Below, piece after piece: positions 8,066-15,269 of a stretch of 64,000 nucleotides of DNA. The notes under the pieces were generated by a model, which did no database searches, was not told the origin of the DNA, and worked only from the letters and a program-made list of their open reading frames with translations. The position numbers and the translations under genes were made by a program. The stretch comes from Anthocerotibacter panamensis C109 (GTDB lineage Bacteria > Cyanobacteriota > Cyanobacteriia > Gloeobacterales > Anthocerotibacteraceae), in the NCBI RefSeq assembly GCF_018389385.1, contig NZ_CP062698.1, positions 4,123,798 to 4,187,797 of the forward strand. The letters are read 5' to 3'. How positions within the stretch are numbered: the stretch's first letter is position 1; each line of letters opens with the position of its first letter.

Positions 8066-9169
8066 ATGAAAACACCGGAAACCCTGATCCAGGAAGCAAA
8101 CCAACGCCTAAAGGCTGGGCGAAGTGGCGTTACTATTTGGCTACAGCCGGGACGCACTAAACTTTATCTTCGGGGTATCTTCCCACCCAAGCCGGGAAGT
8201 GAGCGTACCACGCCCCACCAACAAGCCCTTACGCTGGGGCTTCCCGCCAATGCTACAGGCATCAAAGTAGCGGAAGGACGGGCTAGGGAAATAGGCGGTT
8301 TATTGACCCAAGGGAAGTTTGACTGGGCTAATTACCTTACCCCTGAGCAGGTAGTAGCAAAAGAAACGGTAGGACACTGCGTTACTACTTTTGAGGCTTC
8401 CTACTTCAGTAAGCGCAAGCGCACCCCCCAGACCCAGACCACCTGGGACGGGGATTACTGGATGGTCTACCGTACCTTGCCTACTGAAAAAGTCTTAACC
8501 CTTGATGTCTTGACCGCCGCCGCCCTGGGAACAGAACCAGATACCCGCACCCGCCAACGCTTTTGTATGGCCCTCGGGGCCTTGGCTAGGTTCGCTGGTC
8601 TTGACCCGGCCCCCTTGGTTGAGTTGCGCGGTAACTATGGGACTGATTCAACCTTGCCCCGCGAGTTGCCCAGTGATGAACAGGTCATGGAGGCATGGCA
8701 GAACCTGAGCCACGCCCCCGCCTGGGTACGGTGGGCCTATGGAATGATGGCGGCCTATGGAGTGCGCCCCCACGAACTTTTTAGCCTTGACCTGGAAGAC
8801 TTCTTAGCGGGTAGCGATAAAGTGCGCGTCACTGGGGACACGAAGACCGGACAGCGGGTAATCCTACCCCTCCAAAAAGAATGGGTAACGCTGTTCCAGT
8901 TGCGCCAAGTGGCACCCCCGACCCGCACCGGGAAAACCAATCAACGCTGTGGGGAACGCATCTCCGAGGGCTTCAAGTATTGGAGCGTCCCTTTCCCGCC
9001 TTACCACCTACGCCACGCCTGGGCAGTAAGGGCGATCCGAGTAGGGTTGGAATCAGCGGTAAGCGCCAGGATGATGGGGCATAGCTTGACGGTCCACAAC
9101 CGGAGCTATCAGAAATGGATGAGTGAGCAGGATCTGGAAAGAGCTTATGCAAGGGTGGTACAGCAATGA
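8066..9169 (+). CDS. int: Tyrosine recombinase (integrase) of the element
   Basis: A 367-residue phage-type integrase. The catalytic set is visible: Arg234 in YGVRPHELF, His314-Leu-Arg316-His317 in YHLRHAW, His339 in MMGHSL and the nucleophile Tyr348 in NRSYQKW. The N-terminus (VTIWLQPGRTKLYLRGIFPPKPG) resembles the arm-binding domain of integrases of tRNA-targeting elements. It would catalyse insertion into, and with a directionality factor excision from, the tRNA-Tyr site 150 bp upstream. The ATG at 8066 lies directly after the AGTAACG repeats. The stop overlaps the next gene in ATGA, so they are co-translated. All catalytic residues are intact. Confidence 0.93.
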   Translation: MKTPETLIQEANQRLKAGRSGVTIWLQPGRTKLYLRGIFPPKPGSERTTPHQQALTLGLPANATGIKVAEGRAREIGGLLTQGKFDWANYLTPEQVVAKETVGHCVTTFEASYFSKRKRTPQTQTTWDGDYWMVYRTLPTEKVLTLDVLTAAALGTEPDTRTRQRFCMALGALARFAGLDPAPLVELRGNYGTDSTLPRELPSDEQVMEAWQNLSHAPAWVRWAYGMMAAYGVRPHELFSLDLEDFLAGSDKVRVTGDTKTGQRVILPLQKEWVTLFQLRQVAPPTRTGKTNQRCGERISEGFKYWSVPFPPYHLRHAWAVRAIRVGLESAVSARMMGHSLTVHNRSYQKWMSEQDLERAYARVVQQ

Positions 9170-9942
9170 ATGAACACGACTTCAGCCAAGACGAATCAGC
9201 TATTCTTAGGATGCTGAGATTACTTCCACCCCTTGAAATGTATGATGAGTTAAAGACTCAGGAACAAAAGAACTATTTTGAATCGCAATATGAGTTTTTT
9301 ACGGATTTATATATTGTCTTTCACGCACATTTTACTAATCCTCGTATCCTTGATCGGGAGTACCCTAAAGAACAAAAAAAATTGAACTATCACTACCGAT
9401 TTACATTGCTCGTTAAAAGTTTTTGGTTGTCGCTCTTAGAGCTAGTCAGAGAGCTAATTCCTTCAATCACTGAAGTGGATTGGGGAAACATTCCTGAATT
9501 CTGTCCGCTACGTAGTAATTTCTGCTCTGGAGAAGTTGTTGCGCACTGTATGCTTCAATTAGCTTGTGCTGATATTGAGAATACTTTTTATTATTTCAGA
9601 TGGAGTCCTGAGAAGGTAAAACAATTATATAAGCTAGATAGCACGCTTCAAGCTTCTTATGGCTATCATAATCAAGGTTGGAAACCAAAAAATAAAGAGC
9701 AAGAACAGTTATTAAGTAAATGGATTAAGCTTTATTCTGAAATAGAAAAGCCTTATCGAAAAAGAATGTCCTTCTATAATGAAATAATTGGGCAAGCTGA
9801 ACTTTTTTTTTCAGCGAATAATCCAAAATTAAAGGAATTGTTGGAGCTACATTATGAATCTAGGACGCATATAGGGAACTTTCTGAACCCTAAACTCCAC
9901 ACCGCTAAGGTTCAAGGCTGGAATAAAGGTAAGCCTTTTTGA
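9166..9942 (+). CDS. Unknown AT-rich cargo-like protein, 258 aa
   Basis: I do not recognise this protein. It starts within the integrase stop (ATGA overlap) and is clearly more AT-rich than its neighbours, with many Lys, Tyr, Phe and Asn residues, suggesting separate acquisition. It looks soluble and mainly helical: an aromatic-rich region (YEFFTDLYIVFHAHF) near residue 45, a hydrophobic helix FWLSLLELVRELI near 86, and AHCMLQLACADIENTFYYF near 125. No enzymatic motif is evident. In small integrative elements the slot just behind the integrase often carries cargo such as defence or exclusion genes; here that is only a positional inference. Confidence 0.72.
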   Translation: MNEHDFSQDESAILRMLRLLPPLEMYDELKTQEQKNYFESQYEFFTDLYIVFHAHFTNPRILDREYPKEQKKLNYHYRFTLLVKSFWLSLLELVRELIPSITEVDWGNIPEFCPLRSNFCSGEVVAHCMLQLACADIENTFYYFRWSPEKVKQLYKLDSTLQASYGYHNQGWKPKNKEQEQLLSKWIKLYSEIEKPYRKRMSFYNEIIGQAELFFSANNPKLKELLELHYESRTHIGNFLNPKLHTAKVQGWNKGKPF

Positions 9943-10054
9943 GATGCCCTTGACCCGTCGGGCTGTCTTTGTAAACTTTTTGTTACAATTCCCCAGAAAA
10001 ATAAAACCCACTTTTTTTAAAAATAACTTAGAGGTATCGCTCGGTATTGAACTA

Positions 10055-10339
10055 ATGATCCGATTCTTGATTTCTGAGCCAGACGCGGCGGCCTCAATCG
10101 CCCAATCTCCCGAAACCTTGCGGAAGGCCCGATATCAGGGCCGCTTAATTATCGGGGTCCACTTTTATAAGTTAGGGCGCTCGGTCCGCTATCACCCGGA
10201 TTTATTGCTGGCCTGGGCGACAGAAGATCGCGAAACCCACACCAAAACCGTTAATAACTACCTTAAAAATCAACCGGGCAATTCAGGGCGGAACTTACGG
10301 GTTGAAGCCCTGAAGCGCTCTACCGTCGGTACTGGCTGA
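10055..10339 (+). CDS. Small HTH (AlpA/excisionase-like) DNA-binding protein
   Basis: About 94 residues from the ATG at 10055. The frame is open back to an ATG at 9944, two bases after the previous stop, but that extension reads like non-coding AT-rich DNA. Residues 8-45 resemble the winged-helix fold of MerR/AlpA-type excisionases: DAAASIAQSPETLRKARYQG, then a wing-like YKLGRSVRYHPDLLLAWA, the usual 'G(r)s.ry...dl..w' ending. Such proteins act as recombination directionality factors and as regulators of integrase. Its place between int and the replication operon fits that role. The domain call is moderate and the start uncertain (no good ribosome site at either ATG). Confidence 0.62.
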   Translation: MIRFLISEPDAAASIAQSPETLRKARYQGRLIIGVHFYKLGRSVRYHPDLLLAWATEDRETHTKTVNNYLKNQPGNSGRNLRVEALKRSTVGTG

Positions 10340-10413
10340 AAAAAGAACCGCTGTTTTTTAAAGCCCGAAAGCGGCCCCGAAGCCGCTTCCAGTCCCTCAA
10401 AGGAGGTAAATTT

Positions 10414-10683
10414 ATGCAGACCAATTCTAACCCAAGGCCCAATAGAACTTCGATTCCTCCGGCCCCTCGACTGGCTCAACTTCTGGCTTCTCGGTTCCGG
10501 TCAACCCTTGCCCACGATGGCGGCGGGTGGTTCTGGAAAGGTCGGCCTGTAACGCCCGGTTGGGTGTGGCGCTTGGTTTATCTGGAGGTCTCCGCTTCTT
10601 ATAGCTGGCTCTGTACCCCGTCCTGGCTCGTTACCCAAGCCTTCGATCTTCTGGCTGCTTTTCTGTCGCGGGAGGGGCAATGA
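10414..10683 (+). CDS. Small element protein, 89 aa (first of a tandem related pair)
   Basis: An unrecognised protein with an excellent ribosome site (AAAGGAGGT at 10399-10407, seven bases before ATG). A 7-bp stem-loop (AAGCGGC/GCCGCTT, 10369-10388) lies just upstream and could modulate expression. The product shares a pattern with the next gene: LAxLLAxxFRSTL, then a Gly/Trp-rich turn (DGGGWFWKG), then a helical end. This pattern recalls the small N-terminal module of phage/plasmid primases (gWlvwdG..W), so a helper of the downstream primase is possible, but that is inference. It opens a five-gene operon joined by ATGA overlaps. Confidence 0.65.
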   Translation: MQTNSNPRPNRTSIPPAPRLAQLLASRFRSTLAHDGGGWFWKGRPVTPGWVWRLVYLEVSASYSWLCTPSWLVTQAFDLLAAFLSREGQ

Positions 10684-10976
10684 GTCACCGCACCCGGACC
10701 CCCGCCCCCTCGATTTTGGCCCGTGAACTGGCCCCGAACCTACGAACCGTCCTCAAGTTCGGTCCTGGCTGGTGGTACTTGCCTGCACCACCTAAGAAGG
10801 GAGCGCTACCAATCTGGGAGGCTGTCAGTATCGACTTTGTGCGCTCCCTGATCATCGCTGAACTAGATGCCCACTCAGCCCTTGGGGACGGTTTTACCGC
10901 TGCCTATCTTGCCTCAGTACTGGTTCTGCTGAGGGGCCATCTACTCGACAAAAAGGGGGGCAAGGAAGGCCTATGA
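10680..10976 (+). CDS. Small element protein, 98 aa (second of a tandem related pair)
   Basis: The start overlaps the preceding stop in ATGA. It shows the same layout as the upstream protein: ILARELAPNLRTVLKF, a Trp-rich turn GPGWWYLP, a second tryptophan in PIWEAVSID and a hydrophobic C-terminal helix (TAAYLASVLVLLRGHLL). The two are likely diverged duplicates. No catalytic residues are visible. Position directly before and overlapping the primase-helicase gene suggests a role in replication initiation or its control; function unknown. Confidence 0.65.
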   Translation: MSHRTRTPAPSILARELAPNLRTVLKFGPGWWYLPAPPKKGALPIWEAVSIDFVRSLIIAELDAHSALGDGFTAAYLASVLVLLRGHLLDKKGGKEGL

Positions 10977-12973
10977 CCCGCTCCTCAGCAAAGAACCCCT
11001 GCCTACTGTGCGGGGATGATGATGGCTCCTGCATCCTCTCCAATGACAAAGGGTTTTTGACCTGCATTCACGGTCTGGACTATCGAGACAAGCCGCCCGA
11101 GGGCTACCGCTTCGTCAAGGAGGCGGATCAGGGCATGGGTGGGGTATTTGCCCCGGTCAATGGCTCCAGGTCCATATCCGGGCCATTGTCTACGCCAGGG
11201 AACACGAAGTACACCTACACCACCGCCGACGGTAAGCCCCACATCCAGGTCACGCGCTACTACAAGGGAGGGAAAAAGCACTTTGCCCAATCCCGCTGGG
11301 AAGGTGGTCAGTGGGTCAGTGGGCTGGCGGGCATTGAGCGGCTACCCTACCGCCTGCCGGAAGTCCTCCAGGCCCGCGCCGTCGCCATTGCCGAAGGGGA
11401 GAAGGACTGCGAAACCGCCCGCGCCTGTGGGCTGGAAAAGTCCCTGGGGATGATGTTCACCACCAACCCCGAGGGGGCCGGGAAGTGGAAACCGGGCTGG
11501 GGGGCTCAGTATTTCAAGGGTAAGGATGTGGTCATCTTCCCGGACAACGACCAAGCCGGACGGGAACACGCCCGCCAAGTCTGTCTAGATGTGAAACCTC
11601 ATGTCCGGGCCGTCGCCATTGTGCAACTTCCCAACCTACCGGAGAAAGGCGACCTCACCGACTTCCTGGAGGCGGGTGGAACCGTGGAGCAAGCGGTAAG
11701 GCTGATCAACGCTGCCCTCGCCAATCCAGAACAGCACAGCCCCGATACCCTCCTTGATGCAGTCCCCTCCGAAACCCTGGCTCTGGTCAGTGGCCCGGTA
11801 AATCTACCGCCCATCGTCCCGGCCTGTGAGTGGATGCTGTACCCCGGCTTTCTGACCAAACTCGCAGCCCCGCCCCGGACCTTCAAGAGCACCACCGCTG
11901 CCGCCCTTGCCGCAGCTATTGCGCGGGGAACCGACTTCTACGGCTGGCAGTCCCAACAGGCCAAAGTGCTCTTGATTGACCAGGACAGCCCCTCCCGACA
12001 GTGGACCCAGGAGCAATTAAAAAAGGCCGATCCACACTGGCACGAAACTGGGAATATCTTGCTACCGGACCCCGACAGCCCCTACTACAGCAAACTTACC
12101 CTGCCCGCTCATGGTTCCTTGCTCAAAGACACCATCAAGCGGGCTGGAGTCCGTGTCCTCATCCTGGATACCTGGAGGAGCCTGACCAAACGCAGCGGGC
12201 TTGACGAGAACAGTAACAGCGATATGCAGCGCCCGCTTGCTGCCCTGGAAGATATCGCCCGTGAGTGTGGCTGTGCGGTCCTCATTGTTCACCACACCAA
12301 CAAAGGAGGCTCACGGGGAGCCGGGGCCGGGGTTCTGGAGAGCGATACCCAGGTAGAGTACAGCCTCCAGCGGGTGAGAGAGCAGGACACCGGGAAATTC
12401 TTTATCCGCCTGAAGTGTACCAGTTCGCGTTTTGGTGAACCGGCTCCCCTGCTGTTCCAACTCCCACCGCCGCCCGATAGTCCAGGGACACCCCCCGCCC
12501 CGCTGGTTCTGGAGCTTGGGGCGGTTGGGAAGCTGGTACGGTGTCCCGATGTGACTGACGAGGACGTGACGGAGGGACAACCCGCAGGCCCGCAGGACCA
12601 GATAGAAGCGCTGCTCCAGCGCAACCCTCAGGGGTTAACGGTGAAGGCTCTTGCGGAAATCACGGGCAAGGCTGCTGATCAGCTACGGATGCCCTTGAAG
12701 CGCCTCAAGGACCAGGGCAAGGCGCGCGTAGAGGATGCCGACGGGCGCGGTAAGGTCTGGTTTACTGCCACCGTAACCGTAACGAGCAACCGTAACGCAG
12801 AGCGTAACGAGGAAAACGATGTTACGCACCTCAAACCCAGTCAGGGAGAGGGATACAGCCGAAGCGTAACATCCGTAACCCCTATAGAGAGCGCCCATGT
12901 TACGGTTACGGATTCTCAAGTGAATAACGGTTACGCAACGGTTACGCATAACCCCTACCAGGAGCTTCTATGA
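10973..12973 (+). CDS. TOPRIM / RepA-like primase-helicase
   Basis: 666 residues. A Cys4 zinc motif lies at the N-terminus (C10, C13, C20, C31). A TOPRIM domain follows, with the catalytic Glu in AIAEGEKDC (E141) and the metal-binding DND in VVIFPDNDQAG (191-193). A RecA-like RepA/AAA_25 ATPase follows: Walker A-like LAAPPRTFKSTT at 297-308, where FKS replaces the usual GKS, and Walker B VLILDTW with Asp399; then VLIVHHTNKGG. A small helical domain (GLTVKALAEITGKAADQL, about 560-580) resembles a winged helix. It probably makes primers and unwinds DNA at the element's origin. The last 65 codons contain eleven CGTAAC/GTTACG hexamers (see repeat entry). It overlaps both neighbours in ATGA. Confidence 0.88.
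   Translation: MTRSSAKNPCLLCGDDDGSCILSNDKGFLTCIHGLDYRDKPPEGYRFVKEADQGMGGVFAPVNGSRSISGPLSTPGNTKYTYTTADGKPHIQVTRYYKGGKKHFAQSRWEGGQWVSGLAGIERLPYRLPEVLQARAVAIAEGEKDCETARACGLEKSLGMMFTTNPEGAGKWKPGWGAQYFKGKDVVIFPDNDQAGREHARQVCLDVKPHVRAVAIVQLPNLPEKGDLTDFLEAGGTVEQAVRLINAALANPEQHSPDTLLDAVPSETLALVSGPVNLPPIVPACEWMLYPGFLTKLAAPPRTFKSTTAAALAAAIARGTDFYGWQSQQAKVLLIDQDSPSRQWTQEQLKKADPHWHETGNILLPDPDSPYYSKLTLPAHGSLLKDTIKRAGVRVLILDTWRSLTKRSGLDENSNSDMQRPLAALEDIARECGCAVLIVHHTNKGGSRGAGAGVLESDTQVEYSLQRVREQDTGKFFIRLKCTSSRFGEPAPLLFQLPPPPDSPGTPPAPLVLELGAVGKLVRCPDVTDEDVTEGQPAGPQDQIEALLQRNPQGLTVKALAEITGKAADQLRMPLKRLKDQGKARVEDADGRGKVWFTATVTVTSNRNAERNEENDVTHLKPSQGEGYSRSVTSVTPIESAHVTVTDSQVNNGYATVTHNPYQELL
12772..12946. repeat. 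Eleven CGTAAC/GTTACG hexamers inside the 3' end of the primase gene
   Basis: CGTAAC starts at 12772, 12778, 12791, 12803, 12865 and 12874; its complement GTTACG starts at 12821, 12899, 12905, 12930 and 12941. They occur in different codon phases (VT, RN, GY), so repetition of an amino-acid motif does not explain them. The set looks like an iteron array or multi-site operator embedded in the rep gene. The first six-base pair is in tandem, and later copies are mostly in the opposite orientation. Confidence 0.7.
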
Positions 12974-13326
12974 GCTGGAAGGTCAGGGTATCGGACTATC
13001 TCCAGACCACGCGCCCCGCTGTGGAGTGGGTAGAGCAAGCCATCAGACGGCTACAGCTACCCCCCAAAGAACAACGCACTGAGGGGGACTATGAGCGACT
13101 TCACGCCGCCCTGGTCAATCCGCCCCGGTTCTGGCCTGGGGACCGTGTGCGCTACATCGGCACCAATCCCCACTACCGCGCTCACTATGCCGGTCATGTG
13201 CTGATCTTTCATGGCACCTGCCCCGGTGGGTACGGTTGCGCACGGCTCCCCCAAGAGCACCCCTTGGGACAAACGCTCACCACCTGGATACCGCTGGCTG
13301 ATTTCGCCCATCTGGAGGAACCATGA
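12970..13326 (+). CDS. Hypothetical element protein, 118 aa
   Basis: The start overlaps the primase stop (ATGA), placing it fourth in the replication operon. The N-terminal half is helical and charged (AVEWVEQAIRRLQLPPKEQRTEGDYERLHAAL). The C-terminal half looks like a small SH3-like beta barrel: PGDRVRYIGTNPHYRAHYAGHVLIFHGT, ending TTWIPLADFAHLEEP. Such barrels are common in small nucleic-acid-associated or regulatory phage proteins, but I cannot name the family. Real by position and codon structure. Confidence 0.65.
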   Translation: MSWKVRVSDYLQTTRPAVEWVEQAIRRLQLPPKEQRTEGDYERLHAALVNPPRFWPGDRVRYIGTNPHYRAHYAGHVLIFHGTCPGGYGCARLPQEHPLGQTLTTWIPLADFAHLEEP

Positions 13327-13538
13327 ACCCACCGGCCCCGGAATGCGCAGCCCTGGTCACAATCGCCCTACCAGCCCCTACGGCCCGCTGGCTGGCTGAA
13401 TACTTGCTACAGCAATCGAGAGAGGCCGCGATAGGGAGCAAGAGAGCCAAGAGAGCAGGCGATCCAGCCCGCGCCCGTGATCTCTGGCATTTATCCACGA
13501 AGCTGTACGCCATTGCTCGAAACTTCCCAGGCCCGTAG
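13323..13538 (+). CDS. Hypothetical element protein, 71 aa
   Basis: The last gene of the ATGA-linked operon. It encodes a small basic, mostly helical protein: LPAPTARWLAEYLLQQSREAA, a Lys/Arg-rich loop (GSKRAKRAGDPARARDLW) and a short end. No recognised domain. The basic centre could bind nucleic acid; function unknown. It ends just before the two iteron-like arrays at 13587 and 13666. Confidence 0.58.
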   Translation: MNPPAPECAALVTIALPAPTARWLAEYLLQQSREAAIGSKRAKRAGDPARARDLWHLSTKLYAIARNFPGP

Positions 13539-13586
13539 GCCAAATGTTCCACAGTGGAAGATTTGCTTCCCTGCACAGTACGCGCT

Positions 13587-13627
13587 GATAGTGCGCTGAT
13601 AGTGCGTTTGATAGTGCGGATAGTGCA
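13587..13627 (+). repeat. Four GATAGTGC(G/A) direct repeats
   Basis: Copies start at 13587, 13598, 13610 and 13619 (steps 11, 12 and 9 bp), the first three ending in G and the last in A. The roughly helical-turn spacing fits an iteron cluster bound by an initiator. They lie directly after the last gene of the replication operon. Confidence 0.65.
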
Positions 13628-13665
13628 CCCCGCGCCCAGACTGAAGCGCATCCTAAGGGGGGGAT

Positions 13666-13788
13666 GAATATGCAGCTTTTGCAGCTCTCACAACGCGCGC
13701 GATCAGGAATATGTAGCCTTTGTAGCCCTCACAACGCGCACGGGGATGAATATGTAGCTTTTGTAGCACTCACAACGCGCACGCAGGT
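13666..13788 (+). repeat. Three tandem 41-bp iterons
   Basis: Units begin GAATATG at 13666, 13707 and 13748, an exact 41-bp period. The conserved part is GAATATG-YAGC-YTTTG-YAGC, then CTCACAACGCGC; the last five or so bases of each unit vary. Each unit carries an internal doublet of TGYAGC nine bases apart. With the GATAGTGC array just upstream this forms a candidate origin, between the replication operon and the 3' end of the repressor gene. There are no unique spacers, so it is not a CRISPR array. Confidence 0.75.
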
Positions 13789-13798
13789 ACAGGGTAAA

Positions 13799-14020
13799 TT
13801 AGCGCTCCTGGGGCGGATCAGGAACGTGAATGAGTAAGTCCCCCGGCTGGCACTCCAGAACCCGACAGAGCCCGTCTAAGGTTTCCAGGGTAACGGACTT
13901 GACCCCGCCATACTCGATTTTTTGGACGTTGTTTAAAGACTGCCCAAGCCTACGGGCTAGTTCGTTCTGAGACAGCCCGCGAGAAGTCCGAACCTCTTTC
14001 AGCAAGATTTTCACTACCAT
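13799..14020 (-). CDS. XRE-family (Cro/C1-type) repressor
   Basis: About 73 residues from the ATG at 14020. The frame is open to a TTG at 14065, and a GTG at 14014 has better spacing from AAGGGG. The whole protein is a lambda-repressor-like HTH: LKEVRTSRGLSQNELARRLGQSLNNVQKIEYG, then VTLETLDGLCRVLECQPGDLL. This is the pattern of small XRE regulators controlling mobile elements. It faces a 300-bp region with duplicated TGGCTAGCA and TACTAGCT sites, so it probably represses itself and the rightward promoter, holding the element quiescent. Confidence 0.87.
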   Translation of the reverse strand: MVVKILLKEVRTSRGLSQNELARRLGQSLNNVQKIEYGGVKSVTLETLDGLCRVLECQPGDLLIHVPDPPQER

Positions 14021-14055
14021 CCCCTTAAAATACCATTCACAGTCTATCTTGCTAT

Positions 14056-14158
14056 TGGCTAGCAATCCATCAGAATACTAGCTTTTAGATGGCTAGCACA
14101 TAAGCAACTTCTATATATCAATGGCTAACCATCTGTAGACTTACTAGCTAATAGTTGG
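14056..14158. promoter_or_regulatory. Candidate operator region of the XRE repressor
   Basis: TGGCTAGCA occurs at 14056-14064 and 14090-14098. A 17-bp repeat, TACTAGCTTTTAGATGG at 14076-14092 and TACTAGCTAATAGTTGG at 14142-14158, matches at 14 positions. ATGGCTAACCAT at 14121 is a further related palindrome. The cluster sits in the AT-rich divergent region between the repressor and the gene at 14325, as expected for lambda-like operators. Confidence 0.6.
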
Positions 14159-14288
14159 TATATTTAGTACATGAGGAATACGAGACAGGAGCAAGACGGG
14201 CTCCCGACCGGGTGAAGACCCAAGCCGCAAGCGACCTGGACCTATCCAGCGAACGGCTCAAACAAAACCCTCATGTCCACAAAAAAAA

Positions 14289-14308
14289 TGCCGGGTGCGA
14301 CCCCGGCA
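14289..14308 (+). promoter_or_regulatory. Stem-loop abutting the ribosome site of the next gene
   Basis: TGCCGGG pairs with CCCGGCA around TGCGAC, ending at the AAGGAAG Shine-Dalgarno of the gene at 14325. The ~130-nt leader before it is otherwise free of long ORFs. It could limit translation or end a short upstream RNA; there is no T tract. Confidence 0.4.
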
Positions 14309-14324
14309 AAGGAAGTTAAATTCG

Positions 14325-14831
14325 ATGACCATTGTAACCTGTGAAGCGCCCGCTGTGCCCCGCCCCCGCTACTCAGTCATCCCCTTGGATGCTGGGGTCA
14401 CGGCCCTGAAAGCTTCGCCCCGCGTGGCGCTCATCGCTCAAATTGACGGTGTGGGACGGGTCAAGGTCAAGGGCGAAGATGACCAGAAATACATCCTGTA
14501 CCTGGGGTTCCTGACCTCCATCGAAGCGCAACGGATGCAGGACTGGTTAGGCGCTCGTCAGGTTGGCAAGTATGACCGGGGCACAGACAGCGGATGCAAT
14601 AAGCCCCGCTTCGTGGAACGTCCCGAGTTGTACGCCGATCCCTGTGTCGCCTTTGAGCTGAAGATTCACCGCCCGCCCGCTGCGCTCATCGACCGGGTAA
14701 TCAGCGCTGACTTGGCCCGCGTCCAGGTCGAAGCGGACACCGCCGCCGCCATCGAAGCTAAGGCCAAAGCGGACGAGGCTGTACGCTTCGCGGCTGATGT
14801 TGCCCTGGCCCATTGGGAACTGGGCATCTAG
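14325..14831 (+). CDS. Hypothetical element protein, 168 aa
   Basis: The start ATG at 14325 has AAGGAAG upstream; a GTG ten codons earlier lies inside the hairpin and is less likely. No family is recognised. Residues about 15-75 look like a compact beta-rich domain (VALIAQIDGVGRVKVKGEDDQKYILYLGFLTSIEAQRMQ is the core region). The C-terminal 45 residues are Ala-rich and probably helical or coiled coil (ARVQVEADTAAAIEAKAKADEAVRFAADVALA). It is the first rightward gene from the repressor's divergent region, so it is the likely early gene under repressor control. Followed by a terminator. Confidence 0.65.
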   Translation: MTIVTCEAPAVPRPRYSVIPLDAGVTALKASPRVALIAQIDGVGRVKVKGEDDQKYILYLGFLTSIEAQRMQDWLGARQVGKYDRGTDSGCNKPRFVERPELYADPCVAFELKIHRPPAALIDRVISADLARVQVEADTAAAIEAKAKADEAVRFAADVALAHWELGI

Positions 14832-14854
14832 CCCGCGCCAGCCCCGCCGCCATG

Positions 14855-14884
14855 CCCCCAGGTTCACCGCCTGGGGGTTTTCTT
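14855..14884 (+). terminator. Rho-independent terminator
   Basis: CCCCCAGG (14855-14862) pairs perfectly with CCTGGGGG (14870-14877) around TTCACCG, followed by TTTTCTTT. It separates the 168-aa gene from the next small gene, although read-through into 14901 is possible because no new promoter is obvious. Confidence 0.8.
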
Positions 14885-14900
14885 TATCTGGAGTTCCACC

Positions 14901-15197
14901 ATGCAACAGCCGTGTGTTATTGCCCTTCCAGGCGGTCTAAACCTCTGGCTCTACGCCCCTACCGTGGGGGTCATCGAACATCCCACCTGCCCCCGTGCGT
15001 ATCTCTGGTTCTCTGACCTGACCACCGCACGGGACACCGTTTACGGGTTGGGTCTGCTACGGGTCCACACCTGCCACGGTATCGAGGACAGCGCCCGCCC
15101 GTCCTACCCCTACCGGGTCACCCTGGACCATCCGCCCTGGGCCATCCTCCAACCGCTCATCACCGAAGCCTGGAGCGCCCAGGCCCGCGCCTTCTGA
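14901..15197 (+). CDS. Hypothetical element protein, 98 aa
   Basis: Unrecognised. The ATG at 14901 is preceded by CTGGAGTTCCACC (GGAG about seven bases away). The sequence is Trp/Tyr/Pro-rich (LWLYAPTVGVIEHP, RAYLWFSDLTTARDTVYGLGLLRV, LDHPPWAILQPLITEAW) and looks like a small alpha/beta globular protein without catalytic motifs. It is followed by a 7-bp hairpin (GCCCTGG/CCAGGGC at 15204-15223). It belongs to the rightward accessory group of the element. Confidence 0.55.
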   Translation: MQQPCVIALPGGLNLWLYAPTVGVIEHPTCPRAYLWFSDLTTARDTVYGLGLLRVHTCHGIEDSARPSYPYRVTLDHPPWAILQPLITEAWSAQARAF

Positions 15198-15269
15198 CCC
15201 ACCGCCCTGGAATCCCCCAGGGCTCCCACCCGCCCCGGCTACCCCGCTAGGGTCTATGGAGTGAAACCC

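Noticed and set aside
11861..11896. Inactivated Walker A in the element's primase-helicase (APPRTFKST)
   Set aside because: The Lys-Ser pair is intact, and an FKS in place of GKS is tolerated in AAA_25/RepA-like ATPases as far as I know, so I do not claim loss of activity.
13666..13788. CRISPR array
   Set aside because: There are only three units, the repeated part is most of each 41-bp period, no 30-nt unique spacers exist, and no cas gene is in the window.
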